From contig NZ_JAUSVF010000001.1 of assembly GCF_030814475.1 (NCBI RefSeq), positions 1,075,001-1,139,000 of the forward strand: 64,000 bases of DNA, in the 5' to 3' direction. This DNA comes from Pararhizobium capsulatum DSM 1112 (GTDB lineage Bacteria > Pseudomonadota > Alphaproteobacteria > Rhizobiales > Rhizobiaceae). How positions within the stretch are numbered: the first letter of the stretch is position 1; every line of letters begins with the position of its first letter. The translations under genes were made by a program, and so were the position numbers. Under the pieces are notes generated by a model. That model saw only the letters and a list, made by a program, of their open reading frames with translations, did not search any database and was not told the DNA's origin. Below, in pieces: positions 53,783 to 64,000 of this stretch.

Positions 53783-53891
53783 GCTGATCCCTCGTTTGTT
53801 CACTTTATGTTCCAATCTGAGGCGAATGTCAAGTGTGCCGAGGAGGAGCAGATCATGTGGTGTCGTGGGTGGTCGGCTTTTGGACGCAGTA

Positions 53892-54305
53892 TTATGAAGG
53901 GGGCAGGGAGTTGGGCAAAGTCTCCGGGGCGTCGTCATCTTCCGCAAAGGCGCCGCTGAGAGCGGCAATGCACAGCGCCAGGGCTGGCGTGGCGGCCGTG
54001 AAGTAGGCGCCGTTATCGAGCTTGGCCGTGCCGCCTTCCTCGTCCCAGCTGACGCCGCCAACGCATCCCGGCAGGATGCTTCTCGTCAGAAAGTAGGCAT
54101 CCTCGAGGTTTTCGGTAAACCGTGGCAGAGAAACCTCGTCGCCCTTTTTGGGATACAGCCAAACGACTTTTCGGTCCTTGCTCTCGTCTGGGCCTCGCAT
54201 TTCGACCTTGCGCTTGTAGCCCATGACGATCCCGATGGAGACATCGAGGTCATAGTTTGGCCCCTTGGCATGCTGGAGCTGAAGAATAAGATCGGAGATG
54301 GCCAT
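53892..54305 (-). CDS. Protein with a phage ABA-sandwich-like domain
   Basis: A 137-residue protein. It has DLILQLQHAKGPNYDLDVSI near the N-terminus, a VVWLYPKKGDEVSLPRFTEN segment, LEDAYFLTRSILPG, and the ending YFTAATPALALCIAALSGA. The pattern of a short Asp-containing helix, PxFTxxLEDA and AATPALALCxAAL matches phage-derived proteins with the ABA sandwich domain. No other phage genes are near, so it may be a stray or domesticated phage gene. Start ATG 54305 lacks a strong ribosome site. Confidence 0.65.
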   Translation of the reverse strand: MAISDLILQLQHAKGPNYDLDVSIGIVMGYKRKVEMRGPDESKDRKVVWLYPKKGDEVSLPRFTENLEDAYFLTRSILPGCVGGVSWDEEGGTAKLDNGAYFTAATPALALCIAALSGAFAEDDDAPETLPNSLPPS

Positions 54306-54490
54306 GAAGACGGTCGGTCCTGTGCTTTTCGGCTCTCTAGCGCTTCCGGAGCAATCGATCAATCCTCATTGCTCGGCTGTAGCACAAAGGGTTGGTGACT
54401 GTAGCCGTGGGTACACAGATGGCCGGGAACCGTAGTGGTCGTCACCGAGGACGATGATTGGGATTTTTAGCAAAGCGCAATCATTGGCGC

Positions 54491-54592
54491 CCAAAGCATG
54501 TCGCGCAACAGGGTGCCGCGCGACAACGATATTCCTAAAAACAAAGAACGAGAGCGTGAAAGCGAACCTGATAGATCGCGACGCGCTCTAGT
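54491..54592. repeat. Dispersed rhizobial-type palindromic repeat
   Basis: TGTCGCGC (54500-54507) and GCGCGACA (54519-54526) form one hairpin. After CTAAAAACAAAGAACG, a second pair AGAGCG (54551-54556) and CGCTCT (54584-54589) forms another. The order hairpin, AAAAACAAAG, GATCGCGACGCGCT is a layout I associate with repeats found between genes in many Rhizobium genomes (memory, not searched). It runs into the last codons of the OmpA-like gene. Confidence 0.55.
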
Positions 54593-55118
54593 CTCGCTGG
54601 GTGCGCAGGTTGGAGACGACGCGCCGGTTCTGCACCCTGCACGAACGGTCCGTGCAGTCGCGGACTTCGCGATCATTGCCGTAACCCTTGGACCACATGC
54701 GGTTGGCGTCCACGCCCCTTGACGCCAGATAGGTCATCGCCGCATCGGCGCGCTTCTGCGACAGTGTCGCCATTTTGGAGGCGGACCCGGAATCGTCGGC
54801 AAATCCCTGCAGCTTGACCAGCCAGCGCGGATTGCTGACGAGCCACGCGGCCTGCTTGTCCAGCGTCGCCCTGGCAACGGAATCGAGCGTGGCCGAGTCC
54901 TGAGCGAAGTAGGTTCGCCGGCCCACATTGAGGATGAAGTCCTCTTCGCTGCCGGCCGAGACACTCTCGAAGCCGGGCGCGGGATCGTTGGTCTGGCCGG
55001 TCATCGGTGCCGCGGCAGGCTCTTCAACGGCGGCGATATCGGTTGTATTGCAGGAAGCGAGCGTCAAGAGTAAGGCCGCGGCAACAAGGTGCCTCGTGAA
55101 TCCGATCGTAGCTGGCAT
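54588..55118 (-). CDS. OmpA/Pal-family peptidoglycan-associated lipoprotein
   Basis: A 176-residue outer-membrane lipoprotein. The signal ends at the lipobox LASC (Cys23), and a proline/alanine-rich linker precedes an OmpA-like domain (about 65-170). This has TYFAQDSATLDSVARATLD, LQGFADDSGSASKMATLSQKR (with the diaminopimelate-binding Asp and Arg) and SKGYGND. It would bind peptidoglycan non-covalently. Two cysteines near the end (CTDRSC) are unusual for Pal. It lies 14 bases after the L,D-transpeptidase gene on the same strand. Confidence 0.88.
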   Translation of the reverse strand: MPATIGFTRHLVAAALLLTLASCNTTDIAAVEEPAAAPMTGQTNDPAPGFESVSAGSEEDFILNVGRRTYFAQDSATLDSVARATLDKQAAWLVSNPRWLVKLQGFADDSGSASKMATLSQKRADAAMTYLASRGVDANRMWSKGYGNDREVRDCTDRSCRVQNRRVVSNLRTQRD

Positions 55119-55132
55119 GAGGGCGATATTCC

Positions 55133-55807
55133 TTATTCGACCGGGGTTGTTGCGCTAACCTGGGTGGCATTTTCAGCCTGGTCGGCAATATGGGGCAGAA
55201 CCTGCACGGCGGTACCGATGGGGCAGCGCTGGTAAAGGTCGATGGCGTCTTCGTTGAACATGCGGATACAGCCGCTGGAGGCATCCTTGCCGATGCTGCC
55301 CGGTTCCAGCGTGCCATGGAAGCGGTAGCCGGTATCGACGCCGTCGCGCAGCAGATACATGGCGCGGGGCCCAAGCGGGTTCTTCGGCGAGCCGCCGTCG
55401 ACGAATTCGGGAAGTTCAGGATGGCGTTCGCGCATTTCCGGCGGCGGCGTCCACTTCGGCCACAGGGTCTTCTGGTCGATGGTCGCCCGGCCATACCACT
55501 TGAACCCTTCACGGCCGACACCGACGCCGTAGCGTATGGCTGTCTTGTTCTCCATGATCACGTAGAGAAAATGGTGTCTCGTATCGACAACGACCGTGCC
55601 AATCGGCTCAGTGCTGAAATATTTGACAACCTGGCGGTGCCATTTCTTGTCGATCTTGGCGAAGTTGGTTCTGCGAAATGTCACGCCGTTATCGACGGCG
55701 GTTCCGTCAAAATAGGAAGCGGCCGCGGCAAATACCGGTTTCTGGGCCGCGCCGGCGCCCATTAACGCCAAACCACCAAGCAAAATATCTCTGCGGGTCC
55801 ACGCCAT
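55133..55807 (-). CDS. L,D-transpeptidase (YkuD family)
   Basis: A 224-residue periplasmic enzyme. The start WTRRDILLGGLALMG has a twin-arginine-like signal, cleaved near VFA-AA. The YkuD domain has GTVVVDTRHHFLYVI, GVGVGREGFKWYG, FHGTLEPGSIG and the catalytic motif SSGCIRM. Such enzymes make 3-3 crosslinks or attach proteins to peptidoglycan. I use ATG 55807, with GGGAGA 8 bases upstream. It is followed 14 bases later by an OmpA-like lipoprotein, a sensible envelope-anchoring pair. Confidence 0.93.
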   Translation of the reverse strand: MAWTRRDILLGGLALMGAGAAQKPVFAAAASYFDGTAVDNGVTFRRTNFAKIDKKWHRQVVKYFSTEPIGTVVVDTRHHFLYVIMENKTAIRYGVGVGREGFKWYGRATIDQKTLWPKWTPPPEMRERHPELPEFVDGGSPKNPLGPRAMYLLRDGVDTGYRFHGTLEPGSIGKDASSGCIRMFNEDAIDLYQRCPIGTAVQVLPHIADQAENATQVSATTPVE

Positions 55808-56284
55808 AGCCAATATCTCCCTCGAAAGCTAAGCAGCGAAATGGCAGTAAATCAGATTTTTCATCTGCGACAACAGAAAATTCCTGTGGGTCGATTCTTC
55901 GACAGAGCTGCTCCGGCAATAAATCTCTTGTCGAGGACATCGCTGCGCACAGAATGCAGATCGGTTCGAGCGCGAGGTGTCGTCCCGTTTGTTTGGGAAA
56001 TAGGAACGAAGATTTTCGGTAATTGTGCGGTGCGAAATAACAATCTTCGCGCGGCAAGTGAAAGCGAGGCCAGCGAACTATGCATCGTCCGTTTGCAATG
56101 GTAGCTCGAATTCCCAGCCGGAAAACTGGCGCTGTATGGGCATTCTGCAGCGGCGCGCCATTGGTTCGCAACTCCAATTGATATATCGCAGCGATACGAC
56201 CGTCCGCGCGGCCGCAAAAACTGCTCGCCCCCACCGATCTTCCATTCGCCTCCGCATGAACAATCTGCGACAGTGATCCTCTCC
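55808..56284. other. 477-base gene-free stretch
   Basis: A divergent region between the L,D-transpeptidase and HPP-CBS genes. I see only an 8-bp inverted repeat CGAAGATT (56007-56014) with AATCTTCG (56042-56049) and no supported gene. Confidence 0.45.
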
Positions 56285-57469
56285 ATGCACGCAATCCTGA
56301 AGAAATTCGTCCCCGAAGCACCTGCGATCAGCATCACCGAACGCGTTCGAACCGGCGTCGGCGCATTGGCGGGAATAGGCATCACAGGCCTTTTGGCGTT
56401 GATGTTCGTCGGCGAGGGGTCGACGATCCCGGCACTGATCGCACCCATGGGCGCATCTGCCGTGCTTCTGTTTGCGGTGCCGTCCAGCCCGCTTGCTCAA
56501 CCCTGGCCGGTCGTCGGCGGGAACCTGATCGCCGCGCTGACGGGCGTCACGATCGCGCTGCTTCTTCCAAACGTCTTCCTTGCCTCGGCCGTGGCAATCG
56601 GCGTCGCCATCGCGCTGATGATGACGCTTCGATGTCTTCACCCTCCAAGTGGCGCAATAGCGCTGACCGCAGTACTCGGAGGCCCGGCGATCCGCGAACT
56701 CGGATACGGCTATGTTCTTTGGCCTGTCGCCGGGAACACGATTATTCTTCTGCTGATCGCGCTGCTCTACAACAACCTGACTGGCAGACCGTATCCGCAC
56801 GCGCTGAGACACACCGCAGCCGACCACAAGACCTCCGACCCGCCAGTTGCCGAACGGGTCGGCTTCACGACGGAAGATCTGGATTCCGTCCTCGCGGAAT
56901 ATGACGAGGTGATCGACATTGATCGCGACGATCTGGCCGAAATCCTTCACCGGACGGAGTTGCGATCACTCAGCCGAAGGGCCGGCACCACGTTGTGCCG
57001 CCATGTGATGTCGCGTGATGTGATCGCCGTGTCCCCCGATGCGAGCCTGAGGCACGCGCTTGAGCTCCTGCAGCTCCATCATATCAAGGCACTTCCTGTC
57101 ACCAACGATCATGCGCAGGTCATCGGGATCGTCACGCAAACGGATATCCTCGACAAGGCAACCTGGAAGAACGGCCTGCCCACGATCGGCTTTCGGCAGC
57201 GGATACGGCTTTCGTTGAAATGGGGCCAGGCGCCGTCAGGCATCGTGCGCGACATCATGACGACGCCGGTGCGCACCGTGTCGCCGGAAGCAACAATTTC
57301 GGAGGCGATCGTCGGTCTCGCTGGGGAAGGGCTGCATTATCTGCCCGTCACTGTGGCCGACAACAAGCTGGTGGGGATTATATCGCAGTCAGACGTCATG
57401 ATGGCGATGCTTGCCGATAGGGCCGCAGTGGGGGGAGAGCCTTCCGCAGAGACACTCCCGCCGCTTTGA
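56285..57469 (+). CDS. HPP-family membrane protein with two CBS domains
   Basis: A 394-residue protein. The N-terminal HPP domain (about residues 20-170) has several membrane helices and the name-giving motif MMTLRCLHPPSGAIALT. After a linker, two CBS domains (about 235-300 and 325-385) show VMSRDVIAVSPDASLRHALELL and IMTTPVRTVSPEATISEAIV. HPP proteins are thought to transport small ions, nitrite in some plants and cyanobacteria; CBS pairs usually bind adenine nucleotides. ATG 56285 is favoured over GTG 56273, and neither has a clear ribosome site. Confidence 0.9.
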   Translation: MHAILKKFVPEAPAISITERVRTGVGALAGIGITGLLALMFVGEGSTIPALIAPMGASAVLLFAVPSSPLAQPWPVVGGNLIAALTGVTIALLLPNVFLASAVAIGVAIALMMTLRCLHPPSGAIALTAVLGGPAIRELGYGYVLWPVAGNTIILLLIALLYNNLTGRPYPHALRHTAADHKTSDPPVAERVGFTTEDLDSVLAEYDEVIDIDRDDLAEILHRTELRSLSRRAGTTLCRHVMSRDVIAVSPDASLRHALELLQLHHIKALPVTNDHAQVIGIVTQTDILDKATWKNGLPTIGFRQRIRLSLKWGQAPSGIVRDIMTTPVRTVSPEATISEAIVGLAGEGLHYLPVTVADNKLVGIISQSDVMMAMLADRAAVGGEPSAETLPPL

Positions 57470-57604
57470 CAGAACCCGTGTTTCACGTTGCCGCCGGTTG
57501 TCACCAAGGCGAAAAAGCTGGCCGTTCAAAGATTACCGGCTTGAGGAATCCAGCGCGCAGTCGGCGAGTTTCCGATGGCTCGATTTGCGGAGCAGCCCTC
57601 GCCA

Positions 57605-59011
57605 TCACAGCTTGTAGGGTATCATTGCCCTCAGATGGTGATCGACTGCGATCTTCTGGCGGAGCGGAGGAACCGATCTGCTGGCGCAGTCGCGCCGCTC
57701 GCACAGCCGGCAGGATACCCCGATCGGATCGAAACCGCGCTGGTTCGATATATCGAGATCGTCCGCATAGACAAAGGCGTCCGCGTAGGTGATCTCGCAA
57801 CCGAGCGCCAGGGTGAAGGTGGGACGGTTGTTCCGGTATCCGGCCACGGCTTTCGATGTCTGCGTCGCAAGACAGAGGTAGCGAACGCCATCCGGCGTTT
57901 CCGCCAGCTGCCGCATGATCTGCCCCGGCGTTCCTGGCGCCTGATGGGCGATCCAGAGGGGGCACGCGGCGCCGAACCGTGCAAACTGAAGTTTTGTGGC
58001 GCTGTGCCGCTTGGTAATATTCCCCGAGCGATCGATCCTTGCAAAGAAGAGGGGAACACCCTTGGCGCCGGGGCGCTGCAGCGTCGAAAGACGATGGCAC
58101 ACCTGCTCCAGCGAAGCGCCAAACCGGGCGGAGAGAAGCTCCAGGTCGTGCCGGAGTTCGGCGGCGGTATCCTTGAAGACCTGATAGGGCAGAAGCAACG
58201 CACCGGCGAAGTAGTTGTGCAGGCCGATACGACAGATCTCCAACGCTTCCTGTGTCTTGAAGTTCGCCGCCAATGCGACGGCGTCGATGGTTTCAGCGCC
58301 GTGTAGCTGGGCGATCTGCAGTGCGATCTGGAAGTCCCTCGTTGGCGCGGGAAGATACTGGTTCAGCGTCAGTTCCCGGGAAACCGGATCGAAACGGCGA
58401 ATGGCCGCATGGACCTCGGCATCCTTTCGCAACCTGACGCCATACCGGCTCCCGAGAAATTGACTGAGGGTCGTAAAGGTATCCTGCTCGGCAAGGCGGA
58501 GTTCTTGCGCGAGTGCTTCCGCCTGCTGGTCGACGTCGTGAATGTAGTTGTCCACGAAGTGAAAGAAATCGCGCACTTCCTCATAGGGCGTATTCTCCAC
58601 CAGGATTTGCTCGTCCAGCCGATCGTCAAGGCTCGAAAGCTGTTCGCTGCGCTGCCGGTAGGCCCGATGGCAGTTGATCAGGGCGTGGGCAAACCCCGGC
58701 GCATTCTGGGAGACCAGCTTCAATTCCTGAAGGCTGGGAATATAGTTTGCAAACAGAGGGTCCGACAGCGTTTCCGCCAGGGCAGAGACGAGGCGATCTC
58801 CGCCTCCGGCCGACAGGTCGCTGATGTCCAGCTTGAACTTGTCGGCGAGCGCGAGCAGGACGGTAGCGGAGACCGGCCGCTGGTTGTTCTCGATCTGGTT
58901 CAGATAACTGGTCGAAATTCCCAGTCGTTCAGCAAAGACCGCTTGAGTGGTCTTGTGGGCTTCGCGCAGATCGCGCACCTTTCGTCCGACGTAGAGTTTT
59001 CCAGCGGCCAT
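57605..59011 (-). CDS. pccR: PccR-type short-chain acyl-CoA regulator (XRE/ScfR family)
   Basis: A 468-residue regulator. The N-terminal XRE helix-turn-helix (about 5-65) reads [28 protein letters not shown] long IrrE/DUF955-like middle part lacks a complete HExxH zinc motif. The C-terminal domain ends with a cysteine cluster CRLCERRDC that may bind metal. Relatives (PccR of Rhodobacter, RamB/PrpR of actinobacteria) sense short-chain acyl-CoA and control propionyl-CoA use. It is divergent from pccB, and repeated TTTGC boxes lie between them, as expected for a local regulator. Confidence 0.9.
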   Translation of the reverse strand: MAAGKLYVGRKVRDLREAHKTTQAVFAERLGISTSYLNQIENNQRPVSATVLLALADKFKLDISDLSAGGGDRLVSALAETLSDPLFANYIPSLQELKLVSQNAPGFAHALINCHRAYRQRSEQLSSLDDRLDEQILVENTPYEEVRDFFHFVDNYIHDVDQQAEALAQELRLAEQDTFTTLSQFLGSRYGVRLRKDAEVHAAIRRFDPVSRELTLNQYLPAPTRDFQIALQIAQLHGAETIDAVALAANFKTQEALEICRIGLHNYFAGALLLPYQVFKDTAAELRHDLELLSARFGASLEQVCHRLSTLQRPGAKGVPLFFARIDRSGNITKRHSATKLQFARFGAACPLWIAHQAPGTPGQIMRQLAETPDGVRYLCLATQTSKAVAGYRNNRPTFTLALGCEITYADAFVYADDLDISNQRGFDPIGVSCRLCERRDCASRSVPPLRQKIAVDHHLRAMIPYKL

Positions 59012-59033
59012 GTTGCTTTTTCGCTAAATGAGA

Positions 59034-59083
59034 TTTGCGTATTTGCAACTTTTACATTTGCACACGATCGGCACTTTTGCCAA
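59034..59083. promoter_or_regulatory. Cluster of TTTGC boxes, candidate PccR operator
   Basis: TTTGC occurs four times in 50 bases (59034, 59042, 59057 and 59076) between pccR and pccB, with TTTGCAA and TTTGCCAA the closest to palindromes. From memory the PccR site in Rhodobacter is a repeated TTTGCAAA; the match in type supports a shared regulator site for both genes. Confidence 0.6.
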
Positions 59084-59131
59084 CCCGTGGTTTTCGCTAG
59101 TTCGACAGGGAAATTTAGAAAGAAGGGCATC

Positions 59132-60664
59132 ATGGCGGTTAATCTTGAGAGGCTCGAGCGGCGAAGGGAACAGGCCCGTCTTGGCGGCGGGCAGAAGCGC
59201 ATCGACGCCCAGCACGGCAAGGGCAAGCTGACGGCGCGCGAGCGCATCGACGTGCTGCTCGATGAAGGCTCTTTCGAAGAATATGACATGTACGTCACCC
59301 ACCGCGCGGTCGATTTCGGCATGGCCGAACAGAAGATTGCCGGCGATGGCGTTGTCACCGGCTGGGGCACGATCAACGGCCGCCAGGTCTACGTCTTCTC
59401 CCAGGATTTCACCGTGCTCGGCGGCTCGCTGTCGGAAACCCATGCCCAGAAGATCTGCAAGATCATGGATATGGCTGTGCGCAATGGCGCCCCCGTCATC
59501 GGCCTGAATGACTCAGGCGGTGCCCGCATCCAGGAAGGCGTGGCCTCGCTTGCCGGCTACGCGGAAGTCTTTCGTCGCAATGCCGAGGCCTCCGGCGTTG
59601 TGCCGCAGATTTCCGTGATCATGGGACCCTGTGCGGGCGGCGCCGTCTATTCCCCGGCGATGACTGATTTCATCTTCATGGTGCGCGACACATCCTACAT
59701 GTTCGTGACAGGCCCGGATGTGGTGAAGACCGTCACCAACGAGATCGTCACGGCCGAGGAGCTCGGCGGTGCGAGCACCCACACGAAGAAATCCTCCGTT
59801 GCCGATGCCGCCTATGAGAACGACATCGAAACGCTGGAGCATGTCCGCCTGCTCTTCGATTTCCTGCCCTTGAGCAACCGCGAAAAGCCGCCGGTGCGCC
59901 CGTTCCATGACGATCCTTCCCGGCTTGAAGCCCGCCTCGACAGCCTCATCCCGGAAAGCTCCGCCAAGCCCTACGACATGAAGGAGCTGATCCTGGCGAT
60001 TGCCGACGAAGGGGGTTTCTTCGAGCTGCAGGAAGCCTTTGCCCGCAACATCATCACCGGCTTCATCCGCATTGAAGGCCAGACGGTTGGCGTCGTCGCC
60101 AACCAGCCGATGGTGCTCGCCGGCTGCCTCGATATCGATTCATCACGCAAGGCTGCCCGCTTCGTCCGCTTCTGCGATGCCTTCTCGATCCCGATCCTGA
60201 CGTTGGTCGACGTCCCCGGCTTCCTGCCGGGCGTGGCGCAGGAATATGGCGGCGTCATCAAGCACGGCGCCAAGCTCTTGTTTGCCTATTCGGAAGCGAC
60301 GGTGCCGATGGTGACGCTGATCACGCGAAAAGCCTATGGCGGCGCCTATGACGTCATGGCCTCCAAGCATATCGGCGCCGACGTCAACTATGCCTGGCCA
60401 ACCGCCGAAATCGCCGTGATGGGCGCCAAGGGCGCGACCGAGATCCTCTACCGCTCCGAACTCGGCGACGCTGACAAGATCGCCGCCCGGACGAAGGAAT
60501 ACGAGGAGCGCTTCGCCAACCCCTTCGTTGCCGCCGAACGCGGCTTTATCGACGAGGTGATCATGCCCCATTCCTCCCGCCGCCGCATCGCCCGTGCCTT
60601 CGCCTCGCTCCGCAACAAGCAGGTGACGACCCACTGGAAAAAACACGACACGATCCCGCTGTGA
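59132..60664 (+). CDS. pccB: Propionyl-CoA carboxylase beta subunit
   Basis: A 510-residue carboxyltransferase subunit that moves CO2 from biotin to propionyl-CoA, giving methylmalonyl-CoA. Family landmarks are the [19 protein letters not shown] start, [20 protein letters not shown], a [16 protein letters not shown] acyl-binding loop, and [25 protein letters not shown] as two adjoining motifs (the second in the C-terminal half). A weak AAGAAGGG site stands before ATG 59132; a very long upstream open frame is only the antisense of pccR. It is followed after 13 bases by pccA. Confidence 0.96.
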   Translation: MAVNLERLERRREQARLGGGQKRIDAQHGKGKLTARERIDVLLDEGSFEEYDMYVTHRAVDFGMAEQKIAGDGVVTGWGTINGRQVYVFSQDFTVLGGSLSETHAQKICKIMDMAVRNGAPVIGLNDSGGARIQEGVASLAGYAEVFRRNAEASGVVPQISVIMGPCAGGAVYSPAMTDFIFMVRDTSYMFVTGPDVVKTVTNEIVTAEELGGASTHTKKSSVADAAYENDIETLEHVRLLFDFLPLSNREKPPVRPFHDDPSRLEARLDSLIPESSAKPYDMKELILAIADEGGFFELQEAFARNIITGFIRIEGQTVGVVANQPMVLAGCLDIDSSRKAARFVRFCDAFSIPILTLVDVPGFLPGVAQEYGGVIKHGAKLLFAYSEATVPMVTLITRKAYGGAYDVMASKHIGADVNYAWPTAEIAVMGAKGATEILYRSELGDADKIAARTKEYEERFANPFVAAERGFIDEVIMPHSSRRRIARAFASLRNKQVTTHWKKHDTIPL

Positions 60665-60677
60665 GGACTTAAAAATC

Positions 60678-62681
<2,004 letters not shown>

Positions 62682-63168
62682 TGTCCGTCAGGACAGAGGG
62701 GGGTAAAACCCCAATCACCAAACTCTCCGTCCCCGCAAATCCCCGCGCCCCGTCTGCATGCCATCATCGCCCCGTCCTGTCATCGGCTACTCCGCGAGGC
62801 GTCGCGGCGAGGCGGGATCGGCGCCGGGGGCTGGAGCGGGACGTGATCTCCTTCTTCCGGGGTTGGCAGAAAATGCTCCCCTTCTGCGGACGCCCGGGCG
62901 ACAATGCCCTGTGTTTCGCCGCAGGCGTGCCTGTGCGGCACACAACGCCCTTGGAGACAGGGGAAGCAGAGGGAGCGGAGTTGCGGACAAAAACCGCTGA
63001 ACGGGGCGCTTCCGGGCGTCATTTATTTACTCTTGTTCGCGGCACCCTGAAGCGCCCCGGCCGAGATATCAAAGACCTGAAAAACCACGGCGGCATCCCG
63101 CGCGTGGATAAAGCCATTTCCGGCGCGCCCGTGGTCATTGCCGCCGCCGACTGAAGAGGAAACAGCCC
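62682..63168. other. 487-base stretch between pccA and bhbA without a supported gene
   Basis: An open frame runs from ATG 62681 to 63154 (157 codons), overlapping the pccA stop, but its translation is rich in Arg, Pro and Gly with no recognisable pattern. Coding is therefore doubtful, and a decayed gene is possible. Segments such as GGAGACAGGGGAAGCAGAGG look like low-complexity intergenic sequence. Confidence 0.45.

Positions 63169-64000
<832 letters not shown>

Noticed and set aside
55707..56321. 204-codon minus-strand ORF before the HPP-CBS gene
   Set aside because: Cys/Arg-rich translation without pattern, overlapping the L,D-transpeptidase start.
58409..59131. 241-codon N-terminal extension of pccB
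   Set aside because: This part is antisense to pccR; PccB family similarity begins at ATG 59132.

Overview
The window looks like a piece of an alphaproteobacterial genome of the order Hyphomicrobiales, most likely family Rhizobiaceae (Rhizobium, Agrobacterium, Ensifer or a relative). The grounds are the rkp/kps capsule locus with its single-module polyketide synthase, a pccR-pccB-pccA-bhbA propionyl-CoA block, a fused SecDF, uniformly high-GC third codon positions and intergenic hairpin repeats of a rhizobial style. This assignment comes from reading gene content; no database search was run. No rRNA, tRNA, CRISPR array, intact insertion sequence or replication origin was seen. || Layout. 0-4.4 kb: end of an unknown gene, a NarL-type response regulator, and a convergent giant hybrid sensor kinase that carries a sodium:solute symporter domain. 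4.6-6.4 kb: MscL and a PLP aminotransferase. 6.5-16 kb: a surface-glycan (probably O-antigen) locus. It has UDP-glucose 4-epimerase and a CDP-6-deoxyhexose route (RfbF, RfbG, 3,5-epimerase, sugar C-methyltransferase, 4-ketoreductase-like enzyme), plus a CmcI-type O-methyltransferase and two related family-2 glycosyltransferases; a chorismate mutase gene is embedded. 16.5-17.2 kb: an exported protein related to bacterial transglutaminase-like peptidases but lacking the catalytic cysteine. 17.3-26.4 kb: a divergent arginine/guanidino-compound unit. One arm encodes a polar amino-acid ABC transporter and an M20 amidohydrolase. The other encodes an arginine-deiminase-superfamily enzyme, a TetR regulator, an arginine:pyruvate-type transaminase (AruH-like) and a ThDP decarboxylase (AruI-like). 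26.5-31 kb: SecDF, small proteins and an Rrf2 regulator. || 31.1-51.7 kb: the capsule (K-antigen) locus. The plus strand carries kpsF, a single-module KpsC-like gene, kpsM, kpsT, kpsE and an acyltransferase. The minus strand carries rkpA-G-H-I-J, and rkpU is divergent from rkpA. Together they encode arabinose-5-phosphate isomerase for Kdo, two Kdo-transferase-like proteins, the complete ABC/PCP/OPX export path, and a dedicated lipid-making line. That line is a PKS without thioesterase, an AONS/serine-palmitoyltransferase-fold enzyme, a ketodihydrosphingosine-reductase-like SDR and an LtaS-like membrane enzyme. The gene logic suggests a sphingoid-like lipid made for the capsule. This is the most interesting system in the window. 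|| 51.8-54.4 kb: small, mostly unknown genes and palindromic repeats. 54.6-57.5 kb: an OmpA-like lipoprotein, an L,D-transpeptidase and an HPP-CBS membrane protein. 57.6-64 kb: the propionyl-CoA to succinyl-CoA pathway (PccR regulator, PccB, PccA and the start of methylmalonyl-CoA mutase, which runs off the window).
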